NCBI RefSeq assembly: GCF_035599575.1
Contig: NZ_CP141179.1
Location: 3,286,001 to 3,350,000, forward strand
Direction: 5' to 3'
Length of the DNA: 64,000 bases
From: Roseovarius sp. Pro17
GTDB lineage: Bacteria; Pseudomonadota; Alphaproteobacteria; Rhodobacterales; Rhodobacteraceae
Numbering within the stretch: position 1 is the stretch's first letter; each line of letters begins with the position of its first letter. Under the pieces are notes generated by a model. It was not told the origin of the DNA. It worked only from the letters and a program-made list of their open reading frames with translations, and did not search any database. The translations under genes were made by a program, and so were the position numbers. Positions 26,056-36,600 of this stretch are shown here, one piece after another.

Positions 26056-27377
26056 GCTGCCTCGGCGATCATATGGAAAAAGGTGCCTGTAGCCACACCG
26101 CCGCCGTCATAGCGTTTGACCGACCCGGTTTCCGGCACCACTACGTCGTTGCTGTCGATGATCTGGGCCAGCGGTGCATCAGGCTCGGACAGGATCGTTG
26201 CATAATGAAATTCGTGCCCACGCAGCCGTGCCAAGGCCGGATGGCCGGGGATGGCGGCATGCAGGTCGGCCTTGCGGTAGCCAAGATGCATCTTGCGCGT
26301 GGCGAACGATGTCTCCAACCCCAGCAGACCCGTCATCTGATGCCGAATACCGTCTTTATCGATAATCCCGACACCCATCGCCATATAGCCACCGCATTCA
26401 CCATGAACAGCACGGGTGCGAACGAAGTTTTGTAACCCTTTACGGAAATTTTCGGCAGCGGCAATGCGTCCAGCGTGCAGTTCGGGATAGCCACCGGGCA
26501 GCCAGCAGACATCGGCGCTGTCATCAGGCGCCTCATTGGCCAGAGGTGAGAACGGCAGGATCGTGGCCCCCGCCGCGCGCCAGCCCGCCAGCAGATGCGG
26601 ATAGACAAAGGCAAACGCATCGTCCTGCGCCAGCGCAATCCGCTGTCCGGGCGGGATGATCTGCGCGGGCGGTGGCGCGTCTTGCAACGTTCCTGCGGCG
26701 GCAGCGATCAGCGCTGGTATATCGACATGAGCGGCCACAAAACCCGCCGCGTTTGACAAAATCTCGGGCAGGTTTTCCTGCTCGCTCGCCTGCACAAGGC
26801 CAAGGTGCCGTTCAGGCATTGCGATGTCTTTTTGGCGCGGCAGTGACCCGAATACGGTGATGCCGACCTGTTTCATCCCAACGCGGATCAGTGCTTCGTG
26901 ACGCTTGGACGCGACACGGTTCAGCACCACGCCTGCGAGCCTCACATCGGGGCGCATTTGTGCAAAGCCCAGCGCCGTTGCCGCGACAGATTGCGCAGCG
27001 CCCGACGCATCCAACACCAGTACCACCGGCCATCCCATATGCGCCGCGATATCCGCACTGGCCCCGTTGCCCGACGCACCGGGCACCGCGACACCATCAA
27101 ACAGGCCCATTGACCCTTCGGCAAGAATCAGGTCTGCGCCTTTCGCATTGCCGACCAACCCTTCGATACGCGCGGCATCCATCGACCAGCTGTCAAGATT
27201 GAACGACGCCCGCCCCGAGGCTGCGGTATGAAAGGCGGGGTCAATGTAATCCGGGCCGCTTTTGAACGGCTGCACCGCAATACCTTGCGCACGCAATGCG
27301 GCCAACAACCCCAGCATCAATGTGGTTTTGCCACAGCCCGATGCGGGCGCGGAAATCAGCAGGCCGGGGGGGATCAT
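26052..27377 (-). CDS. cobB: Cobyrinic acid a,c-diamide synthase (hydrogenobyrinic form)
   Basis: A 441-residue glutamine-dependent amidase acting on the a and c carboxylates of hydrogenobyrinic acid. P-loop domain: [20 protein letters not shown]. The C-terminal amidotransferase domain has the nucleophile in [13 protein letters not shown] and a late histidine in [10 protein letters not shown]. It overlaps cobM and cobA by 4 nt each. Complete and without anomalies. Confidence 0.95.
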   Translation of the reverse strand: MIPPGLLISAPASGCGKTTLMLGLLAALRAQGIAVQPFKSGPDYIDPAFHTAASGRASFNLDSWSMDAARIEGLVGNAKGADLILAEGSMGLFDGVAVPGASGNGASADIAAHMGWPVVLVLDASGAAQSVAATALGFAQMRPDVRLAGVVLNRVASKRHEALIRVGMKQVGITVFGSLPRQKDIAMPERHLGLVQASEQENLPEILSNAAGFVAAHVDIPALIAAAAGTLQDAPPPAQIIPPGQRIALAQDDAFAFVYPHLLAGWRAAGATILPFSPLANEAPDDSADVCWLPGGYPELHAGRIAAAENFRKGLQNFVRTRAVHGECGGYMAMGVGIIDKDGIRHQMTGLLGLETSFATRKMHLGYRKADLHAAIPGHPALARLRGHEFHYATILSEPDAPLAQIIDSNDVVVPETGSVKRYDGGGVATGTFFHMIAEAA

Positions 27378-28159
27378 TGCGCCCCCTCCGGAAAGCGCGG
27401 CGCCGTGCCGACAGGTCGGAAACGTCGATCATAATCACCGGCATAAAGGCGGCTGTCGCCAAAATCCTCGGACCCCAGCGCGTGCCCCACCAGTATCAGC
27501 GCAGTGCGTTCCATCTCGGCTCCGATCGCCGTTTGCAGGGTGGAAAGCGTTGCGCGCACGATGCGCTGATCGGGCCAACTGGCGCGCCAGACAACCGCAA
27601 CGGGGCAGTCAGCGCCGTAATGCGGGGTCAGGTCGTCCACGACTTTGTCCAACACATGCACCGAAAGGTGAATCGCCAATGTCGCACCGGTGCGAGCAAA
27701 ATTCTCCAGCGCCTCGCCTTCCGGCATCGCTGTTGCCCGGCCTGAGGTGCGGGTCAGCACCACGGATTGCGCCACGCCCGGCAGGGTCAGTTCGGCCCCC
27801 AGTTCGGCAGCAGCAGCGGCGAAAGACGGCACGCCGGGCGTCACAGAGTAGGCAATGCCAAGGGCGCGCAACCGGCGAAGCTGTTCGCCCATCGCCGACC
27901 AGACCGACAGGTCACCAGAATGCAGGCGGGCGATGTCTTGGCCCGCCGCGTCGGCCTGTGCGATCACGTCCATGATTTCATCCAGCGACATGCGCGCGGT
28001 GTTCACGACCTTTGCGCCTGCGGGGCAATGGGACAGCAGCGCCTCTGGAACCAGTGAGCCTGCATACAGGCAAACCGGACAAGATGCGATCAGATCACGT
28101 CCACGCAGGGTGATAAGGTCAGGTGCGCCAGGGCCTGCGCCGATGAAGTGGACTGTCAC
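27374..28159 (-). CDS. cobM: Precorrin-4 C11-methyltransferase
   Basis: A 261-residue SAM-dependent methylase of the corrin pathway. [21 protein letters not shown] is the SAM loop; [32 protein letters not shown] and [17 protein letters not shown] are CobM landmarks. Coupled by ATGA to cobE upstream and cobB downstream. Normal length. Confidence 0.95.
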   Translation of the reverse strand: MTVHFIGAGPGAPDLITLRGRDLIASCPVCLYAGSLVPEALLSHCPAGAKVVNTARMSLDEIMDVIAQADAAGQDIARLHSGDLSVWSAMGEQLRRLRALGIAYSVTPGVPSFAAAAAELGAELTLPGVAQSVVLTRTSGRATAMPEGEALENFARTGATLAIHLSVHVLDKVVDDLTPHYGADCPVAVVWRASWPDQRIVRATLSTLQTAIGAEMERTALILVGHALGSEDFGDSRLYAGDYDRRFRPVGTAPRFPEGAQ

Positions 28160-28533
28160 GTATCTGTTCCTTCGTTATCTGCGATTGCGGCTGTGGCCAT
28201 GTTGTCGTGTGACATCACACGCACTGTGATCAGCCGTGCGTTGGGGCCAGCGGCGACCAAGGCGGCGGCCTCGGCCAGAGAGCCAGTGCCGAATTGGTTT
28301 TGGAGCCGCTGCGATTGTGTAGGGGTGATGATTTGGGCGAGGTCTGACGCGCTGACGCCCAACGCGGGGATTGCAAGCGCGGCTGCCAGTTCGCGAAAGA
28401 CCGGTGCGCGCGCTTTGCCGCTTTCGGTTGCCACCGCTTGGACAGGTAGGCCGTCACCAATGGCGCGCTCCAGCGCGTCGCGCAGCGAGGCCGTGCTGGC
28501 AGCCCTGCGAAATCCGATCCCGGCGACCCTCAT
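28156..28533 (-). CDS. cobE: CobE-like protein (CbiG C-terminal domain)
   Basis: 125 residues matching the C-terminal domain of CbiG, called CobE in aerobic clusters: [44 protein letters not shown] and [15 protein letters not shown]. In the anaerobic pathway the CbiG N-terminal part opens a lactone; the separate CobE protein has no firmly proved reaction. Start 28533 is chosen because its ATG overlaps the cobL stop (ATGA); a GTG/ATG five codons upstream is also in frame. Confidence 0.88.
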   Translation of the reverse strand: MRVAGIGFRRAASTASLRDALERAIGDGLPVQAVATESGKARAPVFRELAAALAIPALGVSASDLAQIITPTQSQRLQNQFGTGSLAEAAALVAAGPNARLITVRVMSHDNMATAAIADNEGTDT

Positions 28534-29714
28534 AGCGTGACACTCCACTGCACGACGGGGCGGGTGGATTGCCAGCCGCGCATCCGCCCTAGCGGTTCGG
28601 CCTGGGCCAGCTCGATGCGCAGGAGGGTGCCACCTCGGGATGTGTGTAGGTTGGAGAGTAGCGCCTCGGTTTCCAGCGTCACCCCATTGGCCACAAGGCG
28701 GGTGCCGGCGGGCAGCATGGCGAGCAAATGTCCAAACAGCGCCGTCGTGCCGCCACCACCGACAAAAACAGCATCAGGTATAGCTTGGTCCGCGATGCTG
28801 GTGGTGGAGTCCCCCTCCACGATGGACAGCCGGTGGGTCAGACCAAAGTTCTCGGCGTTGCGGCGGATGTTCGCGGCGCGGCCTGGCTTTTGCTCAAACG
28901 CGATGGCATGGCCACCTGCCAAGCACCATTCCACAGCGATTGAGCCCGAGCCTGCGCCCACGTCCCACAGCAACTCACCCGGGCGCGGCGCAAGCGCTGA
29001 CAAGGTCAGCGCGCGGATCGGGCGTTTGGTTATCTGGCCGTCATGAGCAAAACAATCGTCCGGCAGACCAGCGACACGCGGCAGGCCCACATTGCCAGGC
29101 AGGTCGATGGCAACGGCGACAGGCGACCGAATATCGGTAAGATCGAAACCGCTGGCGGTGGTCTGGCGGATACGCTGATCTGCACCACCCATCGCCTGCA
29201 TGACCCACAGCGTCGCAACACCCGCGCCTTGCTCGGCCAGCCACGCCGCAAGCTGCGCAGGCGCATAGCCGTCACGGACCAGACAGATCAGCCGCGCATG
29301 CGGGGCCATTACGGAACGCAGCCGCGCAAAGGGGGCGGCGTGCAGGCCGTGACAGGTAATCTCTTCCAGCCGCCAACCAAGATGGGCGGCGACAAGCGAA
29401 AAGGTTGAGGGTGCTGCAAAGCTCTGCCATTCGCTGGGGTCAAGGTGGGCCGACAGGCTGCCGCCCACGCCAAACCAAAAGGGATCACCGGATGCCAGCA
29501 CGGCTGTGCATTTGCCGCGCTGTGCCAGCACTGGGTCAACCGAAAACGGAACAGGCCAGGGGTGGCCCCGGCCCCCCACATCTGCCAGCACAAGATGTCT
29601 CGGGCCACCAAAGACGACCTCGGCAGCGTCGAGTGCGGCACGGCTTGCGGCGGGCAGGCCCACTGCGCTATCGTCCGACAGTCCGATAAATGAGAGCCAA
29701 GGTTTAGCCATCAT
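28530..29714 (-). CDS. cobL: Precorrin-6Y C5,15-methyltransferase (decarboxylating)
   Basis: A 394-residue fused enzyme: residues 1-200 are a CbiE-type methylase (AKPWLSFIGLSDDSAVGLPA), residues 210-394 a CbiT-type methylase/decarboxylase with SAM site LWDVGAGSGSIAVEWCLAGG. Starts at ATG 29714 or 29711 with AAAGGA inside the opposite-strand cobK gene. The cobK ATG (29713) overlaps these codons, so the two genes start back to back. This is the first gene of the second minus-strand cob set. Confidence 0.94.
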   Translation of the reverse strand: MMAKPWLSFIGLSDDSAVGLPAASRAALDAAEVVFGGPRHLVLADVGGRGHPWPVPFSVDPVLAQRGKCTAVLASGDPFWFGVGGSLSAHLDPSEWQSFAAPSTFSLVAAHLGWRLEEITCHGLHAAPFARLRSVMAPHARLICLVRDGYAPAQLAAWLAEQGAGVATLWVMQAMGGADQRIRQTTASGFDLTDIRSPVAVAIDLPGNVGLPRVAGLPDDCFAHDGQITKRPIRALTLSALAPRPGELLWDVGAGSGSIAVEWCLAGGHAIAFEQKPGRAANIRRNAENFGLTHRLSIVEGDSTTSIADQAIPDAVFVGGGGTTALFGHLLAMLPAGTRLVANGVTLETEALLSNLHTSRGGTLLRIELAQAEPLGRMRGWQSTRPVVQWSVTL

Positions 29715-30456
29715 GCGCGTCCTTTTGCTGGGTGGAACCACCGAGGCAAGCGCCATGGCGCTGCGCCTGTCGCAGACGCGTATCGACACCATTTTTTCCT
29801 ACGCGGGCCGGACCCGTGCGCCCGCGCCGCAACCCCTGCCCACGCGGATCGGCGGGTTTGGAGGTGGTCAAGGGCTGGCAACCTATCTCAACGCCGAGGC
29901 AATCACCCATGTGATTGACGCAACCCACCCATTCGCTGCGGGGATGAGCCGGAACGCGGTTGCGGCCTGTGCGCAGACCGGCACGTCCTTGATCCGTCTG
30001 GAACGCGCGCCGTGGATGGCACAGGCTGGGGATAACTGGACAATGGTGGATCGGGTCGAGGACATGCCCGACGCCCTGCCCGACACCCCAGCGCGCGTGT
30101 TTCTGGCAATTGGCAAACAGCAAATCGGGTTGTTCAGCGTGAAGCCGCAGCACCACTACGTCTTGCGCTTGGTCGATGCCCCGGATGCAGCGCTGCCGTT
30201 GCCACATGCGACGGTGGTACTGGCGCGCGGCCCCTTCACCGCCGGGGGCGACGCCGCGCTGATGCTGGAACACCGGATCACCCATGTTTTGGCCAAGAAC
30301 GCCGGTGGCACCGCGGCGCAGGCCAAGCTGGAGGCGGCACGTGCCCTGCGCTTGCCTGTTATATTGGCCGCACGCCCGGCCCTGCCCGGCGCTACGCTTG
30401 ATAGTGTCGAGGCGGTAATGGTCTGGCTCGGTCATTCGGCACTCCGCGGCGTATAG
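29713..30456 (+). CDS. cobK: Precorrin-6A reductase
   Basis: A 247-residue NADPH-dependent reductase of precorrin-6A: MRVLLLGGTTEASAMALRLS, then IDATHPFAAGMSRNAV and LIRLERAPW are CobK/CbiJ landmarks, as is LAKNAGG near the end. It is the only ring-pathway gene on the plus strand. Its start overlaps the cobL start on the other strand and its last 25 nt overlap the end of cobJ. It therefore has no private intergenic promoter: any promoter must lie inside cobL, and its antisense relation to both neighbours is unusual. Confidence 0.93.
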   Translation: MRVLLLGGTTEASAMALRLSQTRIDTIFSYAGRTRAPAPQPLPTRIGGFGGGQGLATYLNAEAITHVIDATHPFAAGMSRNAVAACAQTGTSLIRLERAPWMAQAGDNWTMVDRVEDMPDALPDTPARVFLAIGKQQIGLFSVKPQHHYVLRLVDAPDAALPLPHATVVLARGPFTAGGDAALMLEHRITHVLAKNAGGTAAQAKLEAARALRLPVILAARPALPGATLDSVEAVMVWLGHSALRGV

Positions 30457-31166
30457 ACGTAACGACCGACACGGCGCGTAGCTGAGTTTCCAAGCAGCAC
30501 AACGGTGCGCATATCCGCCATCTCGGGGGTCGCTTCGCCCAGTGTAACGGTGCGCAGGGACTGTTCGGATGTGCTGACCGCACGCGCGAAGGTAATCAGG
30601 CGGTCGGGACCACATTCTTCGCGCAAGATATCAAGGGCAGCCGCAAACTGATGCGGGCGCGACTTTGAACGCGGATTGTAAAACGCCATCGCAAAATCGG
30701 CGCGGGCTGCCAGGCGCAGGCGTTGCTTTACCGTGGCCCAAGGCTTCAGGTTGTCGCTCAGGTTGATGGTGCAGAAATCATGCCCCAACGGCGCGCCGAC
30801 GGCAGCTGCAGCCGCAAGCATGGCGGTAATGCCGGGCAGCACGCGAATATCAACCCCGTCATATTCGGGGTGTTGCTTCAGCGCCTCAAAAACCGCCGAG
30901 GCCATCGCAAAGACACCGGGATCGCCAGAAGAAACTACCACGACCTGCGCGCCCTGCTCGGCCAGTTGCAAGGCGTGGACGGCACGATCAAGCTCTACCC
31001 GGTTATCGCTGGGATGCAGGGCCAGCCCGTCACGCGGCGCGACACGGGCGACATAGGGAATATAGCCGATGACGTCGGTAGCCTGCGCCAACGTGGCAGT
31101 AACTTCGGGGGTAACAAGGTCATCGCGCCCCGGACCCAGCCCCGCTATGGCAATCCAACCGGTCAT
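30432..31166 (-). CDS. cobJ: Precorrin-3B C17-methyltransferase
   Basis: A 244-residue ring-contraction methylase. SAM loop WIAIAGLGPGRDDLVTPEV, VVVSSGDPGVFAMASAVFEAL, and the CobJ-specific DFCTINLSDNLKPWATVKQRL and FYNPRSKSRPHQF. Start 31166 overlaps the cobI stop (ATGA). Ends 25 nt inside the tail of cobK on the opposite strand. Confidence 0.94.
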   Translation of the reverse strand: MTGWIAIAGLGPGRDDLVTPEVTATLAQATDVIGYIPYVARVAPRDGLALHPSDNRVELDRAVHALQLAEQGAQVVVVSSGDPGVFAMASAVFEALKQHPEYDGVDIRVLPGITAMLAAAAAVGAPLGHDFCTINLSDNLKPWATVKQRLRLAARADFAMAFYNPRSKSRPHQFAAALDILREECGPDRLITFARAVSTSEQSLRTVTLGEATPEMADMRTVVLLGNSATRRVGRYVYTPRSAE

Positions 31167-31894
31167 GGTGATGCCTCTGGCCTGCGGCCCTGTCCGTGCA
31201 CCAACACGATGGCGAAATAGGGGCAATCGGCATCATCCACCTGTGACAGTCTGGCAATCCGCTGGTCCGGCATGGTGCCTTTTTCCACCAGCCAAGCGTC
31301 TTCCAGCCGCCCGGTCGCGTCCAGCGCACGGCGCACAGCGGGCAGATTGCGCCCGGTTTTCATTACCACCAGCGCATCGGCGCGGCGCATGTGTTCGGTC
31401 AGCACTGCCTCTGGCAGGGTGCCCATCAACACGGTAAGCACGTCGTCGCCCCAGCTGAACGGCATATCCAGCGCGTTCCAGCAGCCGACCATGCCGGGGA
31501 TTGCAGGCAGCACGTCCACCTCGGCGCGGCCCTGAAGGCGGGTGTGCAGGTGCATGAACGAGCCATAGAAAAACGGATCGCCTTCACACAACACGACAAC
31601 GTCATGCTCCAGCGCGAGCTCGGCAAGACGGTCTGCCCACTCGGCGTAGAAATCGACCATCAGATTGCGGTATTCTTCTGATCCGAAGTGCAGTTCTGTG
31701 GTGACGGGATATTCCATCGCGTATTCGATCACGTCGTCGCGCAGCATACCGCCGACGATGGTGCGGGCCTGCCCGGTGCGGCCTTTCTTGCGGAAATACG
31801 CAATGTGGCGCGCGGCGCGAATGACCCGATCGGACCTGACACTCATCAGTTCAGGATCACCGGGTCCAAGACCTGCACAGATCACTTTTCCCAT
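31163..31894 (-). CDS. cobI: Precorrin-2 C20-methyltransferase
   Basis: A 243-residue SAM methylase that produces precorrin-3A. VICAGLGPGDPELMSVRSDRV, the long loop with FRKKGRTGQARTIV, LCEGDPFFYGSFMHLHTRL and IPGMVGCWNA are characteristic of CobI/CbiL. Start 31894 (MGKVICAG) begins one base after the cobH stop. ATGA overlap with cobJ downstream. Confidence 0.94.
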   Translation of the reverse strand: MGKVICAGLGPGDPELMSVRSDRVIRAARHIAYFRKKGRTGQARTIVGGMLRDDVIEYAMEYPVTTELHFGSEEYRNLMVDFYAEWADRLAELALEHDVVVLCEGDPFFYGSFMHLHTRLQGRAEVDVLPAIPGMVGCWNALDMPFSWGDDVLTVLMGTLPEAVLTEHMRRADALVVMKTGRNLPAVRRALDATGRLEDAWLVEKGTMPDQRIARLSQVDDADCPYFAIVLVHGQGRRPEASP

Positions 31895-31895
31895 G

Positions 31896-32525
31896 TCACT
31901 CCACCCGGCTGGCAAGGGCGTTGACCGCCGCCACCGTCATCGCCGAGCCGCCGAGCCGCCCCGCGACGATCATCGCCGGAACCGGCAAATCAGCCATCAG
32001 CGCATCTTTGGCCTCCGCCGCACCGATAAAACCAACCGGACAACCAATAATCGCGGCGGGACGCGGGCAGTCTGGGTCTTGCAGCATGTTGAGCAGATGG
32101 AACAATGCAGTAGGCGCATTGCCAATTGCGACAACGGCGCCTTGCAGATGGGGACGCCACAGTTCCAATGCAGCGGCGGAACGCGTGTTGCTCATGTCGG
32201 CGGCCATTTGTGGCACTTTTGGATCGCGCAAGGTGCAGATTACCTCGTTCTCGCGTGGCAGGCGTTTGCGGGTGATACCTTCGGAAACCATGTAGGCGTC
32301 GCAGAGAATAGGCGCACCGCCCTCCAATGCGGCTCGCGCAGAGTTGGCCATGCCGGGGGAAAAGCGGAGGTGCTGTTCCAGCCCGACCATTCCGGCAGCG
32401 TGGATCATGCGCACGACGACGATTTCCTCTTCAGGTGAAAAGCGGGTAAGTGCCGCCTCGGCGCGGATGGTGGCAAAGGATTGACGATAAATCTCGGCGC
32501 CATCGGTGATATAGGTATGCTTCAT
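31896..32525 (-). CDS. cobH: Precorrin-8X methylmutase
   Basis: A 209-residue enzyme moving the C11 methyl to C12 to give hydrogenobyrinate. The N-terminal SFATIRAEAAL, catalytic-site RMIHAAGMVGLEQHLRFSPG (active-site His), ILCDAYMVSEGITRKRLP and IGCPVGFIGAAEAKDAL are diagnostic. Start 32525 overlaps the cobG stop (ATGA). Confidence 0.95.
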   Translation of the reverse strand: MKHTYITDGAEIYRQSFATIRAEAALTRFSPEEEIVVVRMIHAAGMVGLEQHLRFSPGMANSARAALEGGAPILCDAYMVSEGITRKRLPRENEVICTLRDPKVPQMAADMSNTRSAAALELWRPHLQGAVVAIGNAPTALFHLLNMLQDPDCPRPAAIIGCPVGFIGAAEAKDALMADLPVPAMIVAGRLGGSAMTVAAVNALASRVE

Positions 32526-33658
32526 CAGAGCGCCTTTTGCAGATAGTTGGGAAGGTCGTTCGCATGTAGACCAGTGTGCTCGGGGGCCGCGTCGGCAGTG
32601 GCGTTGCGGATCAGATCGAACCCCGCAGGTGTGGCTGTCAGCGTAACGCTTGCGCCGCGAGGCATTGCGCAGCCTTTGGCACAGCCCGAGATATGTAGGG
32701 TCTGCCCCGACGGCACATACGCCGCAAGCGCGCGGGCAACGGGGCGCGTGGCAGCAAATGCCCGCGCACAACCGGGTGCGCCAACGCAGGCTACGACCCG
32801 AAGCAGTGGATCGAAGGGGTCGGTGATTAGGCTGGGGTGTGCTGGCAGTTTTCCGGCCCCCTCAATCAGCAGCATCCGCCAAGGGGTCACGCGCAACGCA
32901 CCGATATTGGCGACGGTTTCAAGGGTGGCCGCGTCGATCTGCCCGAACGCCATGCCAATAAGCGCCCCAGCGGAATAAAGGCCCGGTTGCGGCGCGGTTG
33001 TAGCACCCTGTCGCGGTAGGGTGAAACCCTGCGGCAGCGCAGGGCCGCTGGCAAGCAGGCGGGACATGCGCGCGGCGCGACCAAGGCTCCAGCGGGCAAG
33101 GTTCAGCATCTGCGAAACCGCTTCGCCGTCGGTCACCGGTTTGCCGAAGGGGTGATCGCCCGCACAAACGAGCAAATGGCCATCCGCGCCCGGTTCAAGC
33201 CGAATATCGGCGGGCGCACTTTGAAGGACGGGAGTTAACCCCGCGTCGATCGCATAGCCGAACTTTGCGCTGACATCGGGCGCATCTGGGGCAGCCAGTG
33301 CTGCGGCGAGTTCTGCGGCAATGGCCTCGTTTGTGTCACCCATCGTCCGAAACGGCGTAATTAGAATATTGCGCCGACTTTCGACGGTAACATCGGGGTC
33401 GATCAACTCCAGCGCCCGCAGCCCATCAATGAGCGTCTCATAGCGATCCTCTGCCACGCCGCGCAGTTGCACATTGGCGCGGTTAGACAGGTCGATGATG
33501 CCAATGCCGCAGCTTGTGGCAAGTGCTGCGATTCCCGACGCCTGCCGTTGTGTCAGGCGGCCCATGGGGGGCCTAATCCGCACGATCAGCCCGTCTCCCG
33601 ACATCATCGGACGCAGTGCACCGGGGCACCAGCCCTTGACCTGAGGTGCGGCGTTCAT
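32525..33658 (-). CDS. cobG: Precorrin-3B synthase
   Basis: A 377-residue oxygen-dependent monooxygenase with a sulfite-reductase-like fold, a marker of the aerobic pathway. GWCPGALRPMMSGDGLIVRIRP opens domain 1, and LSNRANVQLRGV is the siroheme-reductase-like segment. The C-terminal CVGAPGCARAF and HISGCAKGCA supply the four [4Fe-4S] cysteines. Starts at 33658 (MNAAPQVKGWC), overlapping the cobN stop. Normal length. Confidence 0.93.
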   Translation of the reverse strand: MNAAPQVKGWCPGALRPMMSGDGLIVRIRPPMGRLTQRQASGIAALATSCGIGIIDLSNRANVQLRGVAEDRYETLIDGLRALELIDPDVTVESRRNILITPFRTMGDTNEAIAAELAAALAAPDAPDVSAKFGYAIDAGLTPVLQSAPADIRLEPGADGHLLVCAGDHPFGKPVTDGEAVSQMLNLARWSLGRAARMSRLLASGPALPQGFTLPRQGATTAPQPGLYSAGALIGMAFGQIDAATLETVANIGALRVTPWRMLLIEGAGKLPAHPSLITDPFDPLLRVVACVGAPGCARAFAATRPVARALAAYVPSGQTLHISGCAKGCAMPRGASVTLTATPAGFDLIRNATADAAPEHTGLHANDLPNYLQKAL

Positions 33659-36600
33659 TGCGCGGCGTCCAAGGCAGCGTTGATCGAATTGCGTCGCGTG
33701 ACCCATAGGCCAGCGTCGCGCAGGGCGGCAAAGCGGCTCTGCAACGCATCTAGCGCGGCGGGGTTTTCCGTGGCCATAAAGTCAACCAGATCGTCGCGGC
33801 CCAGTGTTGCGTCATAGTAAAGCTCAATCAGATGCGCGGGCACGTTCCGCGTCAGATGCGCGAAAGCGGCCAGATTATCGAGCGTGGCCGCAATCTCTGC
33901 CGCGCCGCGAAAGCCATGGCGCATCATGCCGCTGGCCCAATCGGGATTGGCGGCGCGGGCGCGCACGACGCGGGCGATTTCTTCGGGTATGGTCCGCGCG
34001 CGCGGGGTACCGGCGCGGGTGTGGTCGATATGATACATCGCCGGCTCAGCAGCCCCAAGATGGGCCATAGCAGCCGCAAACCCGCCCTCGTGGCTGGCAT
34101 AGTCAGACGCCAGCAAGATATCGCTTTCCAGCAGGTCTTGCACATGCGCGAACCCATCCGCCTTGTGCAAACGCGCCTCAAGGGCAGCGCGGTCGCGCTG
34201 CGCCGTGCCTTGCGCATCAATCGCCCATTCCGAGCCAGCCAGCCACGCCTGCCCGGCAGCATCGCGGCCCGCATCAGAATAGTCGTGCAGCGCGTTTTCG
34301 ATGTTGATACCGTAAAGGCCAGGCTTGGGCCCAAAGACGCGCGGCGTTAGGATCAGGTAAGGGTTCATGTCAGGCGCTTCATCACGCTGGGACAGGGCAA
34401 CAGCGCCAGCCTCAAATATCTGCGCAAGGCCAGGAAAGACATCCCGGAACAGGCCAGAGATGCGCAAGGTAACATCGATACGGGGTCGGTCCAGCAGCGC
34501 CAGCGGCACAATCTCAAAGCCCGACACGCGGTCCGATCCCTCGTCCCACTTGGGGGTAAGCCCGGCAAGATGCAGCGCCATTGCCACCTCTTCGCCAGCC
34601 GTGCGCATGGTCGCCGAACCCCAAAGGTCGATCACCAGCCCTTTGGGCCAATCACCCTTGTCCTGAAGGTGGCGGCGCAGCAGTTCTTCGGCCAGCTTCA
34701 CGCCTTGAGCATGCGCCGCGCGGGACGGCACGGCGCGCGGGTCGACCGAATACAGGTTCCGCCCGGTCGGCAAAACATCGGCGCGCCCCCGATAGGGCGA
34801 GCCGGACGGACCAGCGGGCACCCGACGGCCAGCAAGGGCGGTCAGCAAGCCCTCGGTCTCACCCTTCGCTGCGCCAAAGATATGCAGCCCATCGCCATAT
34901 TGGCTTTCCTTGATGTCGCAGACAAAGCGGTCAATACGCGTCATCGCCTCTGCGGCAGAGGCGGCCAGATCAAGGCCGAGGTCGGCTTCGACGCCGGAGG
35001 CCTGTGCTTCGGCACGGATGATGCCGATCAGTCGGTCGCGGCGGGCAGCGTCAAGACCGTCGGCCGAGGAGTATTCGTCAAGCAGAGCCTCAAGGCGTAA
35101 TAGCCCTTCGGGCACGACGCTGTCTTTCATGGGAGGTGGCATATGGCCCAGTGTCACGGCCCCAATCCGACGTTTGGCCTGTGCGGCCTCGCCGGGGTCG
35201 TTGACAATGAAAGGATAGATTACAGGCATCGCACCCGTCAGCGCTTCGGGCCAGCAATCATCGGAAAGAGCAACCGATTTGCCCGGCAACCATTCCAGCG
35301 TGCCATGCGCCCCGATATGCACCAACCCGTGATACTCCTGCGCACACAGCCAAAGGTAAAAAGCGACGTAGGAATGGCGCGGCACGCGGGCGAGGTCATG
35401 ATAATCATTTTCGCGGGCGACCGTCGCGCCCCGTTCCGGTTGCAGCGCAATCAGCGCATTGCCGCACGCCTGCGCGGGAAAGTGAAATGCGTCGTTCTTG
35501 AAAAGCGGATCATCTTCCGCTCTGCCCCAGGCTGCGATCAGATCGTCGCGCAATTCTTGCGGCAGGGTTGCGAGTGCTCTACGGTAGTCATCCAAGGGCC
35601 AGGCAATGCTCTGACGGGGAAGGCTTTTGCCAAATCCGGTGTCGGAGCTCACGGTATATCCGGCGTCGGCAAGGGTTTGCAACATTCCCTCGACCGAGGC
35701 CAGCGCATCAAGGCCGACGGCATGAGCGATCTGATCTTCGCGGCCCGGGTATGTCGACAGGACCAGCGCCAGCTTTCGGTTGTGCGGCGGTGTTTTGGCC
35801 AGCCGATGCCATGCCAATACCCGGTCCGCGACGGCGCCAATGCGATCAGCATCGGCGCCGTGGGCAAACCGGGAAAATTGCAGATCGGGATCTTTCTTAC
35901 CCGGTGCCTTAAAGCTGACGACACCGGCAAAAATGCGGCCATCGACCTCGGGCATGACGACGTTCATCACAAGATCAGCAGGGGATAACCCGCGCTCGCT
36001 CGTCGCCCAGTCCTTGCGCTGTGCGGTAGAGAGGGCCACTTGAAACACAGGACAGCCGGGCGCGTCCAGCGGCGTGCGCCCATCCTCGCCGCGCCCCGAA
36101 AACGCAGTCGCGTTTACGATTGCCACAGGGGCCAGATGGGCCAAAGCCTCGGCAAGGAAGGCGCGCGCGCTGTCGGCCTTCAGCGACGGCACAAACAGAC
36201 CGATCGCATTGAAACCCCGTTCTTGCAGGGCGGCGATTATCGCGTCGACCGGCGCGGTATCAGAGGCCATCAGGTAGCTGCGATAGAAGGTCACGGCGAC
36301 CACGTCTTTGCCCGCATTGACGATGGGGATCACCCCTTTGACAGGATCGTAATAGCCACAATCTGGCACGGATTTCGCACCCAGAACCGGAGCCGCGTAA
36401 AACCCTGCGGCCAGCGCAAGTTGCGCCAAAGCCGCCTGTGCGGCGACGGGTCCGCCAGTGTCGCATAGATGTGACAGCCGCCGCAGCGTCGAGACCGGAA
36501 GCGTCGAATGGGCATCAAGGCCGGGATCTTCGCGCCCATCGGCGGGCAGGATCGCAAGGGCGATGTTATGGCGGCGCGCAAAGTCCTGAACCTGCATGAT

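Noticed and set aside
29506..29712. Upstream extension of cobK
   Set aside because: These codons lie antisense within cobL, and CobK homology begins at the ATG at 29713.
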